Shown here: piece after piece, positions 52,920 to 64,000 of the stretch
How the letters are laid out: each line of letters starts with the position of its first letter
Numbering within the stretch: the first letter of the stretch is position 1
Notes under the pieces: generated by a model
Told to the model about the DNA's origin: nothing
Databases searched by the model: none
Seen by the model: only the letters and a program-made list of their open reading frames with translations
Position numbers and translations under genes: made by a program
NCBI GenBank assembly: GCA_029204225.1
Contig: CM055093.1
Coordinates: forward strand, 46,114,338 to 46,178,337
From: Diphasiastrum complanatum
Lineage: Eukaryota; Streptophyta; Lycopodiopsida; Lycopodiales; Lycopodiaceae
DNA: 64,000 nucleotides
Direction: 5' to 3'

Positions 52920-53530
52920 GTGTGTCAAGATTAGTATATTATATTGTGTGTAAATAATATATGGGGGAATGGTTACTCCAATAGGAATAAGTTACTCCAT
53001 GGAAACATTTTGAGTTATAAGAATTTGTCCAAATATGGTCTAGTTGGCTTCCAGATATTGTTGTGGGTGTTGTGATTATCTGTTGGAAATTGTATTTTTT
53101 CATAAGTGTTGTGAGCTGTTCTATATAGGTGTTTGAAGAAAATATGTCAATGTTGAAGTCTTCTAAAATTGTTATTGGTGTCTATGTTTGTGAGGTTTTC
53201 AAAATACAATTTAATATTTGTAGGAAATTGAATATATTGGAATTCGGCTTCTGGTATATTGTGATTATAGTCATCCAATGAGTTTTGTCTGCATTAAAAG
53301 ATGCTTTCACAATTTCTACATTTTTTGTATTGTGAATGTTATAGTTATTTAGAGTTTGATTGTTGTCATAATTATGGTTGTTTCCGAAAAATAATAGTTT
53401 TGGTAAGCATGGAACCTGTGTTCTAAATTGGTTGCATTATTGTAGTTTCGAGTTTCTTGTAGGCAAAGTATATTTGAACTCATGAGGTTGTAATATGCAA
53501 AAATATCAAGTGCCTGTTTTTGTATGAGAA
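52920..53530 (-). pseudogene. Helentron-type endonuclease domain (EEP), downstream of helicase
   Basis: Read on - from ~53,530: MSSNILCLQETR (catalytic E in QET), ~60 residues of less conserved sequence, WMTIITIYQKPNSNIFNFL, ILEDFNIDIFSSNT (the GDFN position reads EDFN), LTTLMKKYNFQQIIT, TISGSQLDHIWTN and YWSNHSPIYY (the SDH position reads SNH). This pattern and its position after a PIF1-type helicase fit Helitron2/Helentron elements, where the endonuclease follows the helicase. Several stops and the altered SDH and GDFN positions indicate decay. A LINE endonuclease is the alternative, but the preceding helicase argues against it. Confidence 0.7.
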
Positions 53531-53639
53531 GATGTATAAGTATTCATAATAGGAATTTGGAGTTCCCATTTTCCATATGTTCGCAAGCGTGTCATTTCGG
53601 TTTTTATGGATGCATGAACTTTGAAATGTTGATTTTGGA

Positions 53640-54165
53640 GTGGTGAAGTGAGATATAAATTTTGGATATCTCGTATTCTAGATAGGGATGTGTATGTTAG
53701 GCCATGTTTAGTACATCCTTTTGGATTGAAAATTAAGGTGTCAATTGTTAAGCCTTGTGCACAATGTACCGTACGGGCACTTGCAAGTTGTATTGGAAAT
53801 TGTTTGTGTGTAATTGTGTTTAAAAAAGATGCGCCTACCTGATATTCTTTGGTGATTTTATGAATTGGTGTCTAGGTATTGTATACGTTGTTTGTTGCAT
53901 ATAAAGGTGCATGTGCCAATCTAGTTTCTGGCAATGTGTGGATCTAAAAATTCAATCCAAATGATGTCTATAGCTGATATAGTTGTTTTTGTTTGGAATA
54001 TGTCGTCAGCTCCATTAATGAGGCCATCTTCAATGTCTATGTTAGAACTACATATTTCAACGAACATGCCTGTTTTTACAAGTATGGTCTTTGATAGTCC
54101 ACTCGTGTTTCTTGACTTCTGAGGAATAACTATTGTTTTGGTACATGTATTTGAATAGGTAAAAT
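53640..54165 (-). pseudogene. Helitron/Helentron PIF1-like helicase, C-terminal part
   Basis: Read on - from ~54,165: TIVIPQKSRNTSGLSKTI, LVKTGMFVEICSSNIDIEDG, LINGADDIFQ, DIIWIEFLDPHIAR, then after a stop FPIQLASARTVHCAQGLTID and HGLTYTSLSRIRDIQNLYL. The last two are helicase motifs V and VI of the PIF1/RecD family, and the rest follows the order seen in Helitron Rep/helicase proteins. Upstream parts (Walker A and B, Rep) are missing; the remnant stops where a Copia leader begins at ~54,170. Helitrons move by rolling-circle replication; this copy is dead. Confidence 0.75.
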
Positions 54166-54170
54166 TTCAC

Positions 54171-54182
54171 GTGGTATTAGAG
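54171..54182 (+). other. Degenerate primer binding site of a Copia remnant
   Basis: TGGTATTAGAGC differs by one base from the tRNA-Met-type primer site TGGTATCAGAGC and lies ~750 bases upstream of a Copia Gag start on the same strand. Confidence 0.6.
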
Positions 54183-54925
54183 CTAGCCTAAGATTCACAT
54201 GTATCCATCAAGTTTTGTGTGATTTATGCCTTGAAATAAACTTTGAGAGAGACTAGTTGCATTTTATGAGCCATCTTAGAGATTTTTAGATCAAGAAGGG
54301 TCAATAGGACATCGATTGGACCTGATTTGGTACTGTATGGATTCCAGTGCTCAGACACGTGTGAGGGTCAGCCAACTTTGGTTGATAAGTTCTCCTCCAA
54401 GTTAGATTTAAAATCTATGCTTGATAGCTTGTTGGAAAGGTAGAAAAGTCTAGTTTTTGATGCAATTTGTTTCATACCATTTGGATGAGCCAATCAAAAG
54501 GTATACCCTTTTGAATGAGGCTAGGTAGGGCACCTAGACCTAGTTGGAAACTTTTGGTTTGATCTGTATCTTGCTTGATTGATCCTAAAACTCAGATTAA
54601 AGCTTGCCAATCTCATCTATTTGAGATCTAGACACATTTTTGAGGTCATAGCCAAATTATTCCATGCATATCAACTGTATTTGAGTGATTTGTGGACTCT
54701 TTGAGTGCTTTCCACATGCTAAAGAGAGTTTGATCCAAAATTTGCCTATACTCCACCTTTTTGTGAGAGGTTGATATAGTTTGAGAGAGATTGGAAAAAC
54801 TAGTGAGATTGATCTCACATTTTGTTGCAAGATCTTACATAGGAGTTGGTAGTACACCTTCATTGGATGCTATAGTGAGAGACAAGCAACACTTTATTTT
54901 TCATTACAAGGTATCTCAACTACTT

Positions 54926-55277
<352 letters not shown>

Positions 55278-55398
55278 CTTTGTCTACGTATGTTGCATGA
55301 ATTTTCCTGGCAAAATTAGCTTGCCAACGATCTACTATATGCTTTGATTCAACATGTTTCTATGAGTGTATGATTTTTTGATACATTTTAAGCCTATA

Positions 55399-56324
<926 letters not shown>

Positions 56325-56619
56325 ATTTTGTATGTGATGCCATGTATTTGCTAAATAACGAATATCTACTCAACTATGGAAATACATACTCGAATATGAA
56401 GATATGCGCTGACAATTATATATTATGAAGAGGCCTATATCATTTTTCGGGATATAATTGCTAAAGACTTGTACTGCACTAAAGGACAAGACGTCCAGAA
56501 ACGAAACGATGCCTGGAACAGTCTTAATCAAGTCATTTACATGAATCGACTAGATTCGAATCGCAATATTAAACAAGAGTAATTTAAACTTGTAGTTAAA
56601 TATATCTTTAACGGTATAA
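56325..56619. other. Spacer between the two LTR copies
   Basis: About 295 bases with no recognised content. It does not resemble the start of gag after LTR copy 2 and has no primer site. Confidence 0.5.
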
Positions 56620-57083
56620 TGTACATACATGTAACTCATCTATTAACTAGAGTTATTTAATGGAGCAACACACCTGTAATCTCTAGAGGTGTGTTTGTCT
56701 GTTCCGTAGGAAATATATGGAAGACACGATTCAGTCTCACACACCATCGAGAAAGCGAGTTCATGTACTTGTGAGAGATTGGAGAAGTGAATAGAGTATT
56801 AAAGATTATCTTCTCTGATCTCTGTTCTCCGCACTGCTAAGTGTGAGTGATCTTGAGTCTACTAGCAATCTCTTCTGCATTACTTAAATCGCTTTTTGGT
56901 CAGACATTTGCAGTAGTTCATTACAGTCGTTGATGTGCTTCCACAAAGTTGTTTTAAAGAACTGTCTTTAAACTATCTTATTCATCTGCTCAAATACTTT
57001 ATATTCGGCACCCGAATAACGTATCTCTTTGGTACAGTCTTCCACAGTCATTGACAGAACAATATGTATACATTTGAAATGGT

Positions 57084-57088
57084 AGTCC
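57084..57088. other. Target site duplication of the second Copia (AGTCC, left)
   Basis: AGTCC precedes the LTR and recurs at 61200-61204. The identity can be stretched to GTAGTCC (7 bases) if the last two LTR bases are counted as flank, so the exact LTR end is ambiguous. Confidence 0.8.
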
Positions 57089-57362
57089 AGTTAGAATTAA
57101 AGTAGAATCACTGTGTTACTGTACTGTGGGTCCTATCAGTGGATAAAGATCAGTTGACCTCGCCATGAGGCAAGTCGACGGGACACGTGTCCCGCCAACG
57201 GAAACCTGGGTCATGCATGGGTTGCTTGAGTGAACAACTATATGTACAGTGTAATTTCATTTTGAGAAATACAGTTGCTATGTGAGCTTGTTGTGTAGAG
57301 TGTTTTTTGTCTGTGTTACTGTGTAGCATGATCTGTGTTCCTGTGCAAAGCAAATTCTAAGT
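57089..57362 (+). repeat. Copia 5' LTR with AG...GT ends
   Basis: It starts AGTTAGAATTAAAG and ends AAATTCTAAGT, directly followed by the primer site. The inner TTAGAATT/AATTCTAA pair is the usual short terminal inverted repeat, but the outermost bases are AG and GT instead of TG and CA. Confidence 0.8.
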
Positions 57363-57375
57363 TGGTATCAGAGCC
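57363..57375 (+). other. Primer binding site (initiator tRNA-Met)
   Basis: TGGTATCAGAGCC directly abuts the 5' LTR end. Confidence 0.93.
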
Positions 57376-58125
57376 ATACAAGGAGTGTACACAGTACATC
57401 ATCGTCGTTGAAGAGAGCTTCAGGAGAACTGTCTTCTGAGAGTTCGGGGTTTACGGCGGGTTGAAGACGGAAAGAGAAGCACTGGTGCACGGTTTCTAGT
57501 TTATAGAAGCTTGCTAAGCTCAGCAGAGGGATTATTAGCCTGTGCATAGCATCAGATAGGGAAAAATTTGGCAAAAAATTGACAATTTTGAAGCCAGCTG
57601 AAAATTGAAACCGGGCTTGGGGTTACGGTTTTTATACATAACTGGTGATTTCTTCGCTGTTTGTGCACCGTTTTGGATGCCGTAAGGACAGGAAGGAAGC
57701 TAATCACTTTGTCAACTAGACATGGAGATATTCTGAGGTTTATGTCAGAGATTTGTCTCCAGACAGTTAACCTAGCATATTGCAATAAAAGGTGAAAAAA
57801 GCCACTTTGTCAAGTTGAGCTAAAATCACCATTTCTCCACGGAATTTCTTGAGTGAACACTCTACAGTCTTGGAATCAGTAGGGCGACCCTGCTCCAGGC
57901 CTCAGATTGTGCTCAAATTGATCCACAGACGAGTTAGATAAAAAAAAATTAGTGTGGAGAGGCGCGGCCGCAGACAAGGAGGTCGTGGACAGTTCGCGCA
58001 TGGAACCAGGGTGAGAGCATAGCGTTTCGAAGTGGACAGTGTCTACAAGACTCTCCATTGATGCACAGAAGTGCTCAAATCTGTTGGATAGAGGAGTTAC
58101 AAGATCGACGGCCCACCCATAGAAG
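57376..58125 (+). other. Leader of the Copia; gag and protease missing
   Basis: About 750 bases with no Gag, CCHC knuckle or DSGA protease motif. Integrase coding begins abruptly at ~58,126, so a deletion joined leader to integrase. Confidence 0.7.
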
Positions 58126-58130
58126 ATCAC

Positions 58131-60870
58131 TTGAAATCGATGTGCGAATCTTGTGTATATGGGAAGCAGCATCGAGAGAAGTTCAATAAAGGGGGTGTTG
58201 CAAGAGCAAAGAACATCCTGGATTTAATCCACACAGATTTATGCAGGCCTATGAGGACCATGTCCTTAGGTAAAGCCTTCTATTTCATGACCTTTATTGA
58301 TGATATGTCATGTAAGACATGGATCTACTTCTTGAAAAAGAAATTAGATGCATTCGATAACTTCAAGAGCTTCAAAGCATTGGTCGAAAATCAGACAGGT
58401 AGGAAGATCAAAGTCCTAAGATCAGATAGTGGAGGTGAGTACAAGTCTAATGACTTCAATGATCTTTGTGATCAATGTGGGATTAAAAGACAATTTACGC
58501 AAGCTCATACTCCTGCTCTCAATGGTGTAGCTGAGCACAAGAATCGTACGATTGTGGAAAGTGCCAGATCTATGCTAGTTGAGATGAAACTACCAAAAGA
58601 TTTTTGGTCAGAAGCATGTAGCACGGCAGTCTATCTTCAAAATAGAAGTCCTACCATTGCTATACCAAAGATAACACCTGAGGAAGCATTCACGAAAAAG
58701 AAGCCAAAGGTGAATTACTTGCGAATCTTTGGATGTAAGGCCTTTGTACACATTCCTAAGGAAGAGAGACGTAAACTTGATGTAAAAGCTATCAAGTGCA
58801 TATTCCTAGGATATGATGATCGTGTGAAGGGCTATAGATGTTTTGATCCAGTGGAAAACAAAATCCATATAAGCCGTGATGTTATCTTTGATGAATCCAA
58901 GATGTATGAAGACGAGGATGCTGAGAAGATAGACACATCCACTGGGAAAGATGGTATAGTGAGGATACCACCTGATGATGATCCATTCATTGACCTTCTG
59001 AGTGATGAACATGAGGATACATCTCAAGATACTACTACTCAACCTCAAGAGACAGGTTGGAGAGGTAGGGACAAACCTTTTGGTGCAAGAAGGATTGAAG
59101 TTGCAGGTGACAAACGCAAGGAGAAGGATGTACCGTGGGATACATTTTCACCAGGAAGCCGATCATCTAACAGGAAGCTCCCTAAGTGGTTTGAGAGATT
59201 GTTGGAGAGCCGCGACATAGATGACTTTCTAGGATCATCTAACCAGGGAGAGCTACGAAGATCAACAAGAGAGAAGACTCAACCTGAAAGGTATGAAGCA
59301 AATTATGCTCTCTTATCTAGCATTATTCAAAGCAAAGAACCTTCGACTTATGGTGAAGCGAAGGATGATGACATTTGGGTCAAGGCCATGGGAGAGGAGA
59401 TGGAGTCAATTGTTAAGCATAGCACATGGGACTTAGTAGAACCACCAATTGGCAAGAAACCCATTGGTTGCAAATGGGTATACGGGACTAAGTACCATGC
59501 AAATGGAAGTATAGCAAAGCACAAGGCAAGATTAGTGATCAAAGGGTACGCACAAAATAAAGGCATCGACTATGAGGAGACCTTTGCGCCGGTTTGTAAG
59601 TGGAATACTCTATGTCTACTTGTTGCTTTAGCTTCACATTTTGGTTGGCCTTTGCATCAGATGGATGTGAAATCGGCTTTTCTAAATGGTGAATTAGAAG
59701 AAGAAGTGTTCATGGATCAACCTGAAGGCTTTGTAGCGAAGGGACAGGAAAATAAAGTATGTCGCTTGAAGAAAGCACTTTATGGTCTTAAACAAGCACC
59801 ACGTGCATGGTATAACAGGATTGATGCCTACTTTCATTCAAAGGGAAAGGTGAGAACACATTCTGATCCAAATCTATATGTCTTATGCTTTGATGGTATG
59901 GTTGCTTTGATTGCTCTTTATGTTGATGACCTGATTATTACGAGAAATAATCAAGAGATGATAGACATGATCAAGAAAGACCTCATGGAATAATTCGAGA
60001 TGACAGATCTCAACCTGATGCATTACTGCCTTGGAGTAGAAGTGTGGCAAAAAAGACATGAAGTGGGTTTAACACAGGTGAAGTATGTCAAAGAGTTGCT
60101 GCACAGGTTTAGGTTGCAGGATTGCAAACCAGTAAACACTCCTATTAAACCAGGTAAAAGGCTTTCTAAGCTTGATGAGTCACAATCATTTGATGCTATG
60201 CTGTATAGACAGTCAGTAGGAAGCTTGATTTACCTTACCATGACTAGACCAGATATATGTTATGTTGTTGGCATTGTAAGTCAGTCTATAACAGCACCTA
60301 CGAAAACGCATTGGAAGACAGCTAAACGCATTTTGCATTATGTGAAAGGCACTTCAGAGTATGGCTTGATCTATAGGAAGCATGATGGTTTACCTCTGAG
60401 TTGTGTGGCTATGTGGATGCGGATTGGGGAGGTGACTATGATGATCGTAGATCCACCACAGGGTATGTACTCCAGTTTTGTGGTAGTTGCTTTTCCTGGT
60501 CTAGTAAGAAACAAAGTACAATTGTTCTTTCCACCACAGAAGCAGAGTATAAGGCAATGTGTAGTGCAGCACAGGAAGCTATATGGTTGAGACAATTCTT
60601 GGAAGAAATTGGCATGAGGCAGAAAAAGCCCACGACTTTACATAGCGACAATCAGAGTGGCATTCAACTAGCAAAGAATCCAGTGTTCCATGCGAGAACT
60701 AAACACATTGAGATTCAGTATCACTTTATACGTGAGAGGTTGCTGAGTCGTGAAATTCATGTTGTTCATTGTAGCACATAAGAACAACTAGCTGATATTT
60801 TCACTAAGCTACTTACTGGAGAAAAGTTTGATAAGTTTAGATCAAAGCTTTCTGTACTTAAAGTTTGTTG
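58131..60870 (+). pseudogene. Copia integrase, RT and RNase H with disabling changes
   Basis: The frame 58131-59993 starts at the end of the GAG-pre-integrase region (MCESCVYGKQHREKF). It has the integrase triad in IHTDLCRPM, LRSDSGGEY and ALNGVAEHKNRT, the C-terminal GYDDRVKGYRCFDP, and RT with CKWVYGTKYHANG, QMDVKSAFLNGELEEEV and YVDDLIITR. A TAA at 59991-59993 interrupts RT. The same frame resumes as MTDLNLMHYCLGVEVW to ~60,400, where a shift moves to 60401-60781 (CGYVDADWGGDYDDRRSTTG, STTEAEYKAM, DNQSGIQLAKNP). A second TAA (60779-60781) precedes the end LADIFTK. At least two nonsense codons and one frameshift are present. Confidence 0.92.
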
Positions 60871-60916
60871 ACATTAAAGCTATGTATATGACTGTATAAA
60901 AAGTAGACTCTACTTT

Positions 60917-60925
60917 AAGGGAGAG
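60917..60925 (+). other. Polypurine tract of the Copia
   Basis: AAGGGAGAG lies immediately before the 3' LTR start AGTTAGAA. This supports AG, not TG, as the real LTR start in this copy. Confidence 0.8.
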
Positions 60926-61199
60926 AGTTAGAATTAAAGTAGAATCACTGTGTTACTGTATTGTGGGTCCTATCAGTGGATAAGGATCAGTTGGCCTCGC
61001 CACGAGGCAAGTCGACGGGACACGCGTCCCACCAATGACAACCTGGATCATGCATGGGTTGCCTGAGTGAACAACTATATGTACAGTGTAATTTCATTTT
61101 GAGAAATGCAGTTGCTATGTGAGCTTGTTGTGTAGAGTGTTTTCTGTCTGTGTTACTGTGTAGCATGATCTGTGTTCCTGTGCAAAGCATATTCTAAGT
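60926..61199 (+). repeat. Copia 3' LTR with AG...GT ends
   Basis: This 274-bp LTR is ~95% identical to the 5' LTR and ends ATATTCTAAGT before the AGTCC duplication at 61200-61204. Confidence 0.85.
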
Positions 61200-61726
61200 A
61201 GTCCCTATTTGAGGAATTGAGTCATAGATCTGTATTCCTGTTTGTAACGAAGATATAAGTTTCTAACATATTTGTGGGTATTCAAGTTTTTTAACCTTGA
61301 ATGGACTTTAGTTGTTGTGGACTTTTATCTAGAACCCAACAGTTCAAGAATAAGATTAACTATTTGTCTGTTTGTACTCGAATGCATCGAACATCTCTCG
61401 AATCTTTGCTGACAACTGAATCAGCCAGAGTGTAGTACATTCGTGCTACTCTGATAACATTTCATTTGTAGAATGCTTTTCATTCAATTCGATAGAGAAA
61501 GATTGTTGTACGAAAATTATCATCACCATACACACAACAAAAGTAATATTGGTTACATATAAAATGTTTGCTTGACAACCAGAATAACATATGACTTCAC
61601 TAAATTCAAGTAAATCAAAACTCTATCAACTAATCAACTTTTAAGTGCTATTCTCTTGGGGTTCGACATCAAATACTACACAATTCTATCATTACTCTGT
61701 TGGTATATCACAACATATGCCAATTT

Positions 61727-61745
61727 TGGTGCCATTGCCGAGGAT
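61727..61745 (+). other. Primer binding site, tRNA-Asp-like, degenerate
   Basis: TGGTGCCATTGCCGAGGAT resembles the TGGCGCCGTTGCCGGGGAT site (complement of the plant tRNA-Asp 3' end) used by many Ty3 elements of the Tat/Athila group, with a few G-to-A and C-to-T-type differences. It lies 4 bases after a CA that can close LTR copy 2. Confidence 0.7.
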
Positions 61746-61849
61746 AGCCAATTTAAAGTTGATACAAAAATGACAAATCCACTATCATTTCTAGTGTATG
61801 TCAGATAGAGCTTTCCGACTTGAAAGATATCTGAAACTTTGAGAAGATT

Positions 61850-63016
61850 TTTTCAAAAGTCTTTAGGAATCTTTTCAAAGAGAAAATTCATCTTTTCGGA
61901 CTTATAATGAAGCTAAACCTATTTTGATAATCTTCTTGCTAATAATTTACCTGAAATATTTCGTCATGAAGCTTCTGCTGTAGTTGAACCAAGTTTTGTT
62001 GCTATAAATCCAGTTCTTGATCTAGATCTAGATCATGAACCTGAAGCAGATCCTGAACCAGAACTGATTATGGAAGCTCATGCTCCCCGTATTACGAACA
62101 TCTTCAAGTGATGCTTATAGTTATGTTTCACAATTCGAATCAATTGCGACTTCAAACAATGAAGGTACTGATGATGACAAGCTGCGAATTTTTCCTGATC
62201 TTCTCAAAAAACAAGCACGCATATGGTACAGCCAAGTTGAACCAAGACATGTGGCAACCTGGTTACTGCTGAAAGATGCGTTTCTACACCAGTTCAGAGA
62301 AATTGGTTATTCATCCTGAGTACTCGGAAGACTCAACAATGTGCAAAAGAAGATTCGAGAATCTCTACGAAGGTATACTCAAAAAGTAAAGAGCCTTAAT
62401 GGAAAACGAACCGCAGTATATCTTGTCGCGATGCAGGTCGAATGGTTTTTGGTAGGTTTACCAAAAGTATTGGTCGATACTGCAGACAAGGTGATATAAC
62501 TTCCTTATCAACAGTCATTGAAAGTGCAGAGAATTATGAGACTTCGAAGTCAGCACGAAAGAGACGATCTACCAAATGAAGCTGAAAATCTAAACATGAT
62601 TCTAGTGGCAGCAAAGATGACTCAAAGTCTAAATCAATTTCAAGTTCTTCCAGTTCAGAATCCGATTCTAGTGATTCATCTGATACAGAGAGTGATGATA
62701 GAAAACAAAGAGGAAAACTAAAATCCAAACGAAAGGAAGATAACAAAAACACTGAGGATAAGCCTGCAACATCCAAAGTTGAAAAGATCTGGAAGCGAGA
62801 CATGGCGAATCTCAACAAGAAGTTCAATGATCTGAAAGTCCAGATTTCAAAAGTTGCAGATAAAAGATTGAAGGCTTCTTCTTCTAACTCAGGGATTTGG
62901 TGTCTGAAGTGCGGTACATCTGGACATTCGAAAGAAGATTGCAAGTCTGTGAATGTTAAGTTTGTTGAAGATCCTACTCAAGTTGTGTGCTGTTTATATT
63001 TCAAGACGATGATGTG
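61850..63016 (+). pseudogene. Ty3 Gag, frame-broken, with CCHC knuckle
   Basis: The Gag core is in 62080-62319: YVSQFESIATSNNEGTDDD, LRIFPDLLKKQARIWYSQV, LLKDAFLHQFREIGYS. After shifts, an acidic/serine-rich stretch (~62,640-62,800) leads to 62802-63016 with the knuckle CLKCGTSGHSKEDC (C-x2-C-x4-H-x4-C). Several stops lie between. The architecture and the aspartate/tRNA-Asp-type leader fit a Tat/Athila-like Ty3 lineage, inferred from pattern only. Confidence 0.75.
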
Positions 63017-64000
63017 ACAACAAACTATGTTCAGGGTACCATAGCACCTGCTCAACAAGGTAAACCAAAGTTCGCATCTAAAAGACACAATCCACCAGAG
63101 TTTGTTGGACTAGTAACAAAGTCTACCAATTCGACAAAACCAGACAGATATGAAGGAGAAACTCCAATGTCCGACACAAGTTTCACTTCTGAAGATTCTT
63201 CTTATTCACTCAATATATTCTCTATTGCTTCAGATATCAATGTTAAATATTTTGAATGCTATGAGAATAATGATTTATTGGATGAAGAAAAAGAGTTTTT
63301 CAACGTCTGCAATACTAAAGCGGATATTTATGTTAATGAACCAAAAGTTGCAGACAAGAATTTTGAAGATTTGATCAAGACGTTGATGACGAATCCGATG
63401 AATCTAAAAATAAATTTGGAAATACGGACCAAGCTGTCGACAAGAATAAATCCATGGAGATAGTAATGGACAAAATTCATGGCCAATATGACGGAAGGTA
63501 TTATTTTACTAGATTCAACAAAGCTAATTGAACTTGCACCTAGTAGATTTGTTCATGTTTCAAAGTCTCTAGGTGAAACTGAGTTAGCAGAATTTATCGA
63601 ATTATTTAAAGAGTACCAAAATGTGTTCGCATGGTCGCTCGAAGACTTGAAAGTAATACTTGCTGAATTTGGTGAGCACCATATTGATTTGAAAGAAGAT
63701 GTTGTTCCTATCTGCCAACAGAGACAGTATCATCTAAATCTGAAGTACTCTCTAAAGATGAACTCAACAAACATCTTAAGGCAGAAATCATTTATCCCAT
63801 CTTAAGTAGCGAATGGGTGTCTCCCATTGTTGTAGTTCCGAAGAAAAAGACTGGCAAGATTCGAATATGCCAGGACTTCCATAAACTCAATGCAGCTACC
63901 AAGAAAGATCATCATCCATTACCCTTCACTGATTCAATTCTAGACTAGGTTGCTGGACAATTTGTGATGGTTTCTTTGGCTATAATTAAGTTGGAGTAAG
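63017..64000 (+). pseudogene. Ty3 Pol start (pre-RT and RT N-terminus), running off the window
   Basis: The frame 63479-63805 has LIELAPSRFVHVSKSL, then ELFKEYQNVFAWSLEDLKVI and HHIDLKEDVVPICQQ, the conserved lead-in to Ty3 RT. The frame then shifts, and RT proper appears at ~63,800-63,990: SSEWVSPIVVVPKKKTGKIR, ICQDFHKLNAATKKDHHPLP, FTDSILD followed by a stop (~63,947). The stretch 63,017-63,470 is open but has no recognised protease motif. The rest lies beyond 64,000. Confidence 0.82.

Larger units (their letters stand above)
57089..61199 (+). mobile_element. Copia retrotransposon, gag/protease-deleted, older insertion
   Basis: The 4,111-bp element has two 274-bp LTRs that differ at about 14 positions by eye (~5%), a tRNA-Met primer site, integrase-RT-RNase H coding sequence with stops and shifts, and a polypurine tract. 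Gag and protease are absent. It sits in LTR copy 2 of the Ty3 element. LTR divergence shows it is much older than the Copia at 15.3-20.7 kb. Confidence 0.9.
56620..61722 (+). repeat. 5' LTR of a Ty3-type element (copy 2), split by a nested Copia
   Basis: LTR sequence occupies 56620-57088 and 61205-61722 (~987 bp together) with the 4.1-kb Copia between. The two flanks read as one continuous sequence when compared with copy 1 (55,995-56,040), which serves as an unoccupied site. It is followed by a tRNA-Asp-like primer site and gag. Confidence 0.78.

Noticed and set aside
53648-54122. Two + strand frames (64 and 62 residues)
   Set aside because: Antisense to the Helentron-type helicase, which explains their openness.

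Overview
This window looks like TE-packed nuclear DNA of a land plant. The evidence is LTR retrotransposons with primer sites matching initiator tRNA-Met, a Ty3 chromovirus with a C-terminal chromodomain, a short run of the plant-type telomere motif TTTAGGG, LINEs with a C-terminal zinc knuckle, hAT-type remnants and a Helentron-like helicase/endonuclease remnant. The abundance of LINEs with dinucleotide tails and the Helentron-type element would suit a fern, lycophyte or bryophyte better than a typical flowering plant, but the species cannot be fixed from this sequence. No complete host gene, rRNA or tRNA was found. Only a few short spliced exon candidates (40.8-44.5 kb) could be host genic sequence.

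Layout. 1-4.1 kb: the 3' end of a chromovirus on + with PPT and LTR, abutting a - strand Ty3 gag, leader, PBS and LTR. 4.1-7.3 kb: a LINE on + that has lost its reverse transcriptase (RT), ending in a stem-loop and (CT)n. 9.0-11.1 kb: a decayed hAT transposase (-). 11.46-21.62 kb: a near full-length LINE on - whose ORF1 is split by a very young, apparently intact Ty1/Copia element (15,297-20,708; 5-bp target duplication TTAGG; LTRs differing by one substitution and one indel). 21.6-24.4 kb: more LINE pieces on both strands. 24.4-27.5 kb: a BED-like fragment, unassigned AT-rich DNA and a LINE 3' end (-). 27.5-30.2 kb: a Copia integrase fragment (+) interrupted by a - strand Copia LTR and RT. 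30.2-31.9 kb: scrambled LINE pieces. 32.5 kb: a Copia LTR start. 32.8-39.9 kb: four LINE units head to tail on +, three of them carrying only ORF1 and the fourth lacking RT, joined through (CT)n or (TTTC)n tails. 40-52.8 kb: quieter AT-rich DNA with exon candidates, palindromic mini-repeats and a decayed Ty3 gag/LTR. 52.9-54.2 kb: Helentron-like helicase plus endonuclease (-). 54.2-55.1 kb: a Copia leader and gag start. 55.1-64 kb: a 149-bp CT run, two copies of a ~0.95-kb LTR (one with a 159-bp GA run, the other split by a 4.1-kb Copia element with non-TG/CA ends), then a Ty3 gag-pol with a tRNA-Asp-like primer site that runs off the window.

The most interesting theme is the LINE family. Copies share a 3' stem-loop followed by a CT dinucleotide tail, several keep ORF1 but have lost RT, and their 5' ends repeatedly sit directly on another copy's CT tail. 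This suggests microsatellite-targeted integration and non-autonomous ORF1-only derivatives similar in concept to mammalian HAL1. The Helentron-type remnant, the very young Copia and the palindromic mini-repeats are secondary points. All family assignments are from motif reading; no database search was possible.
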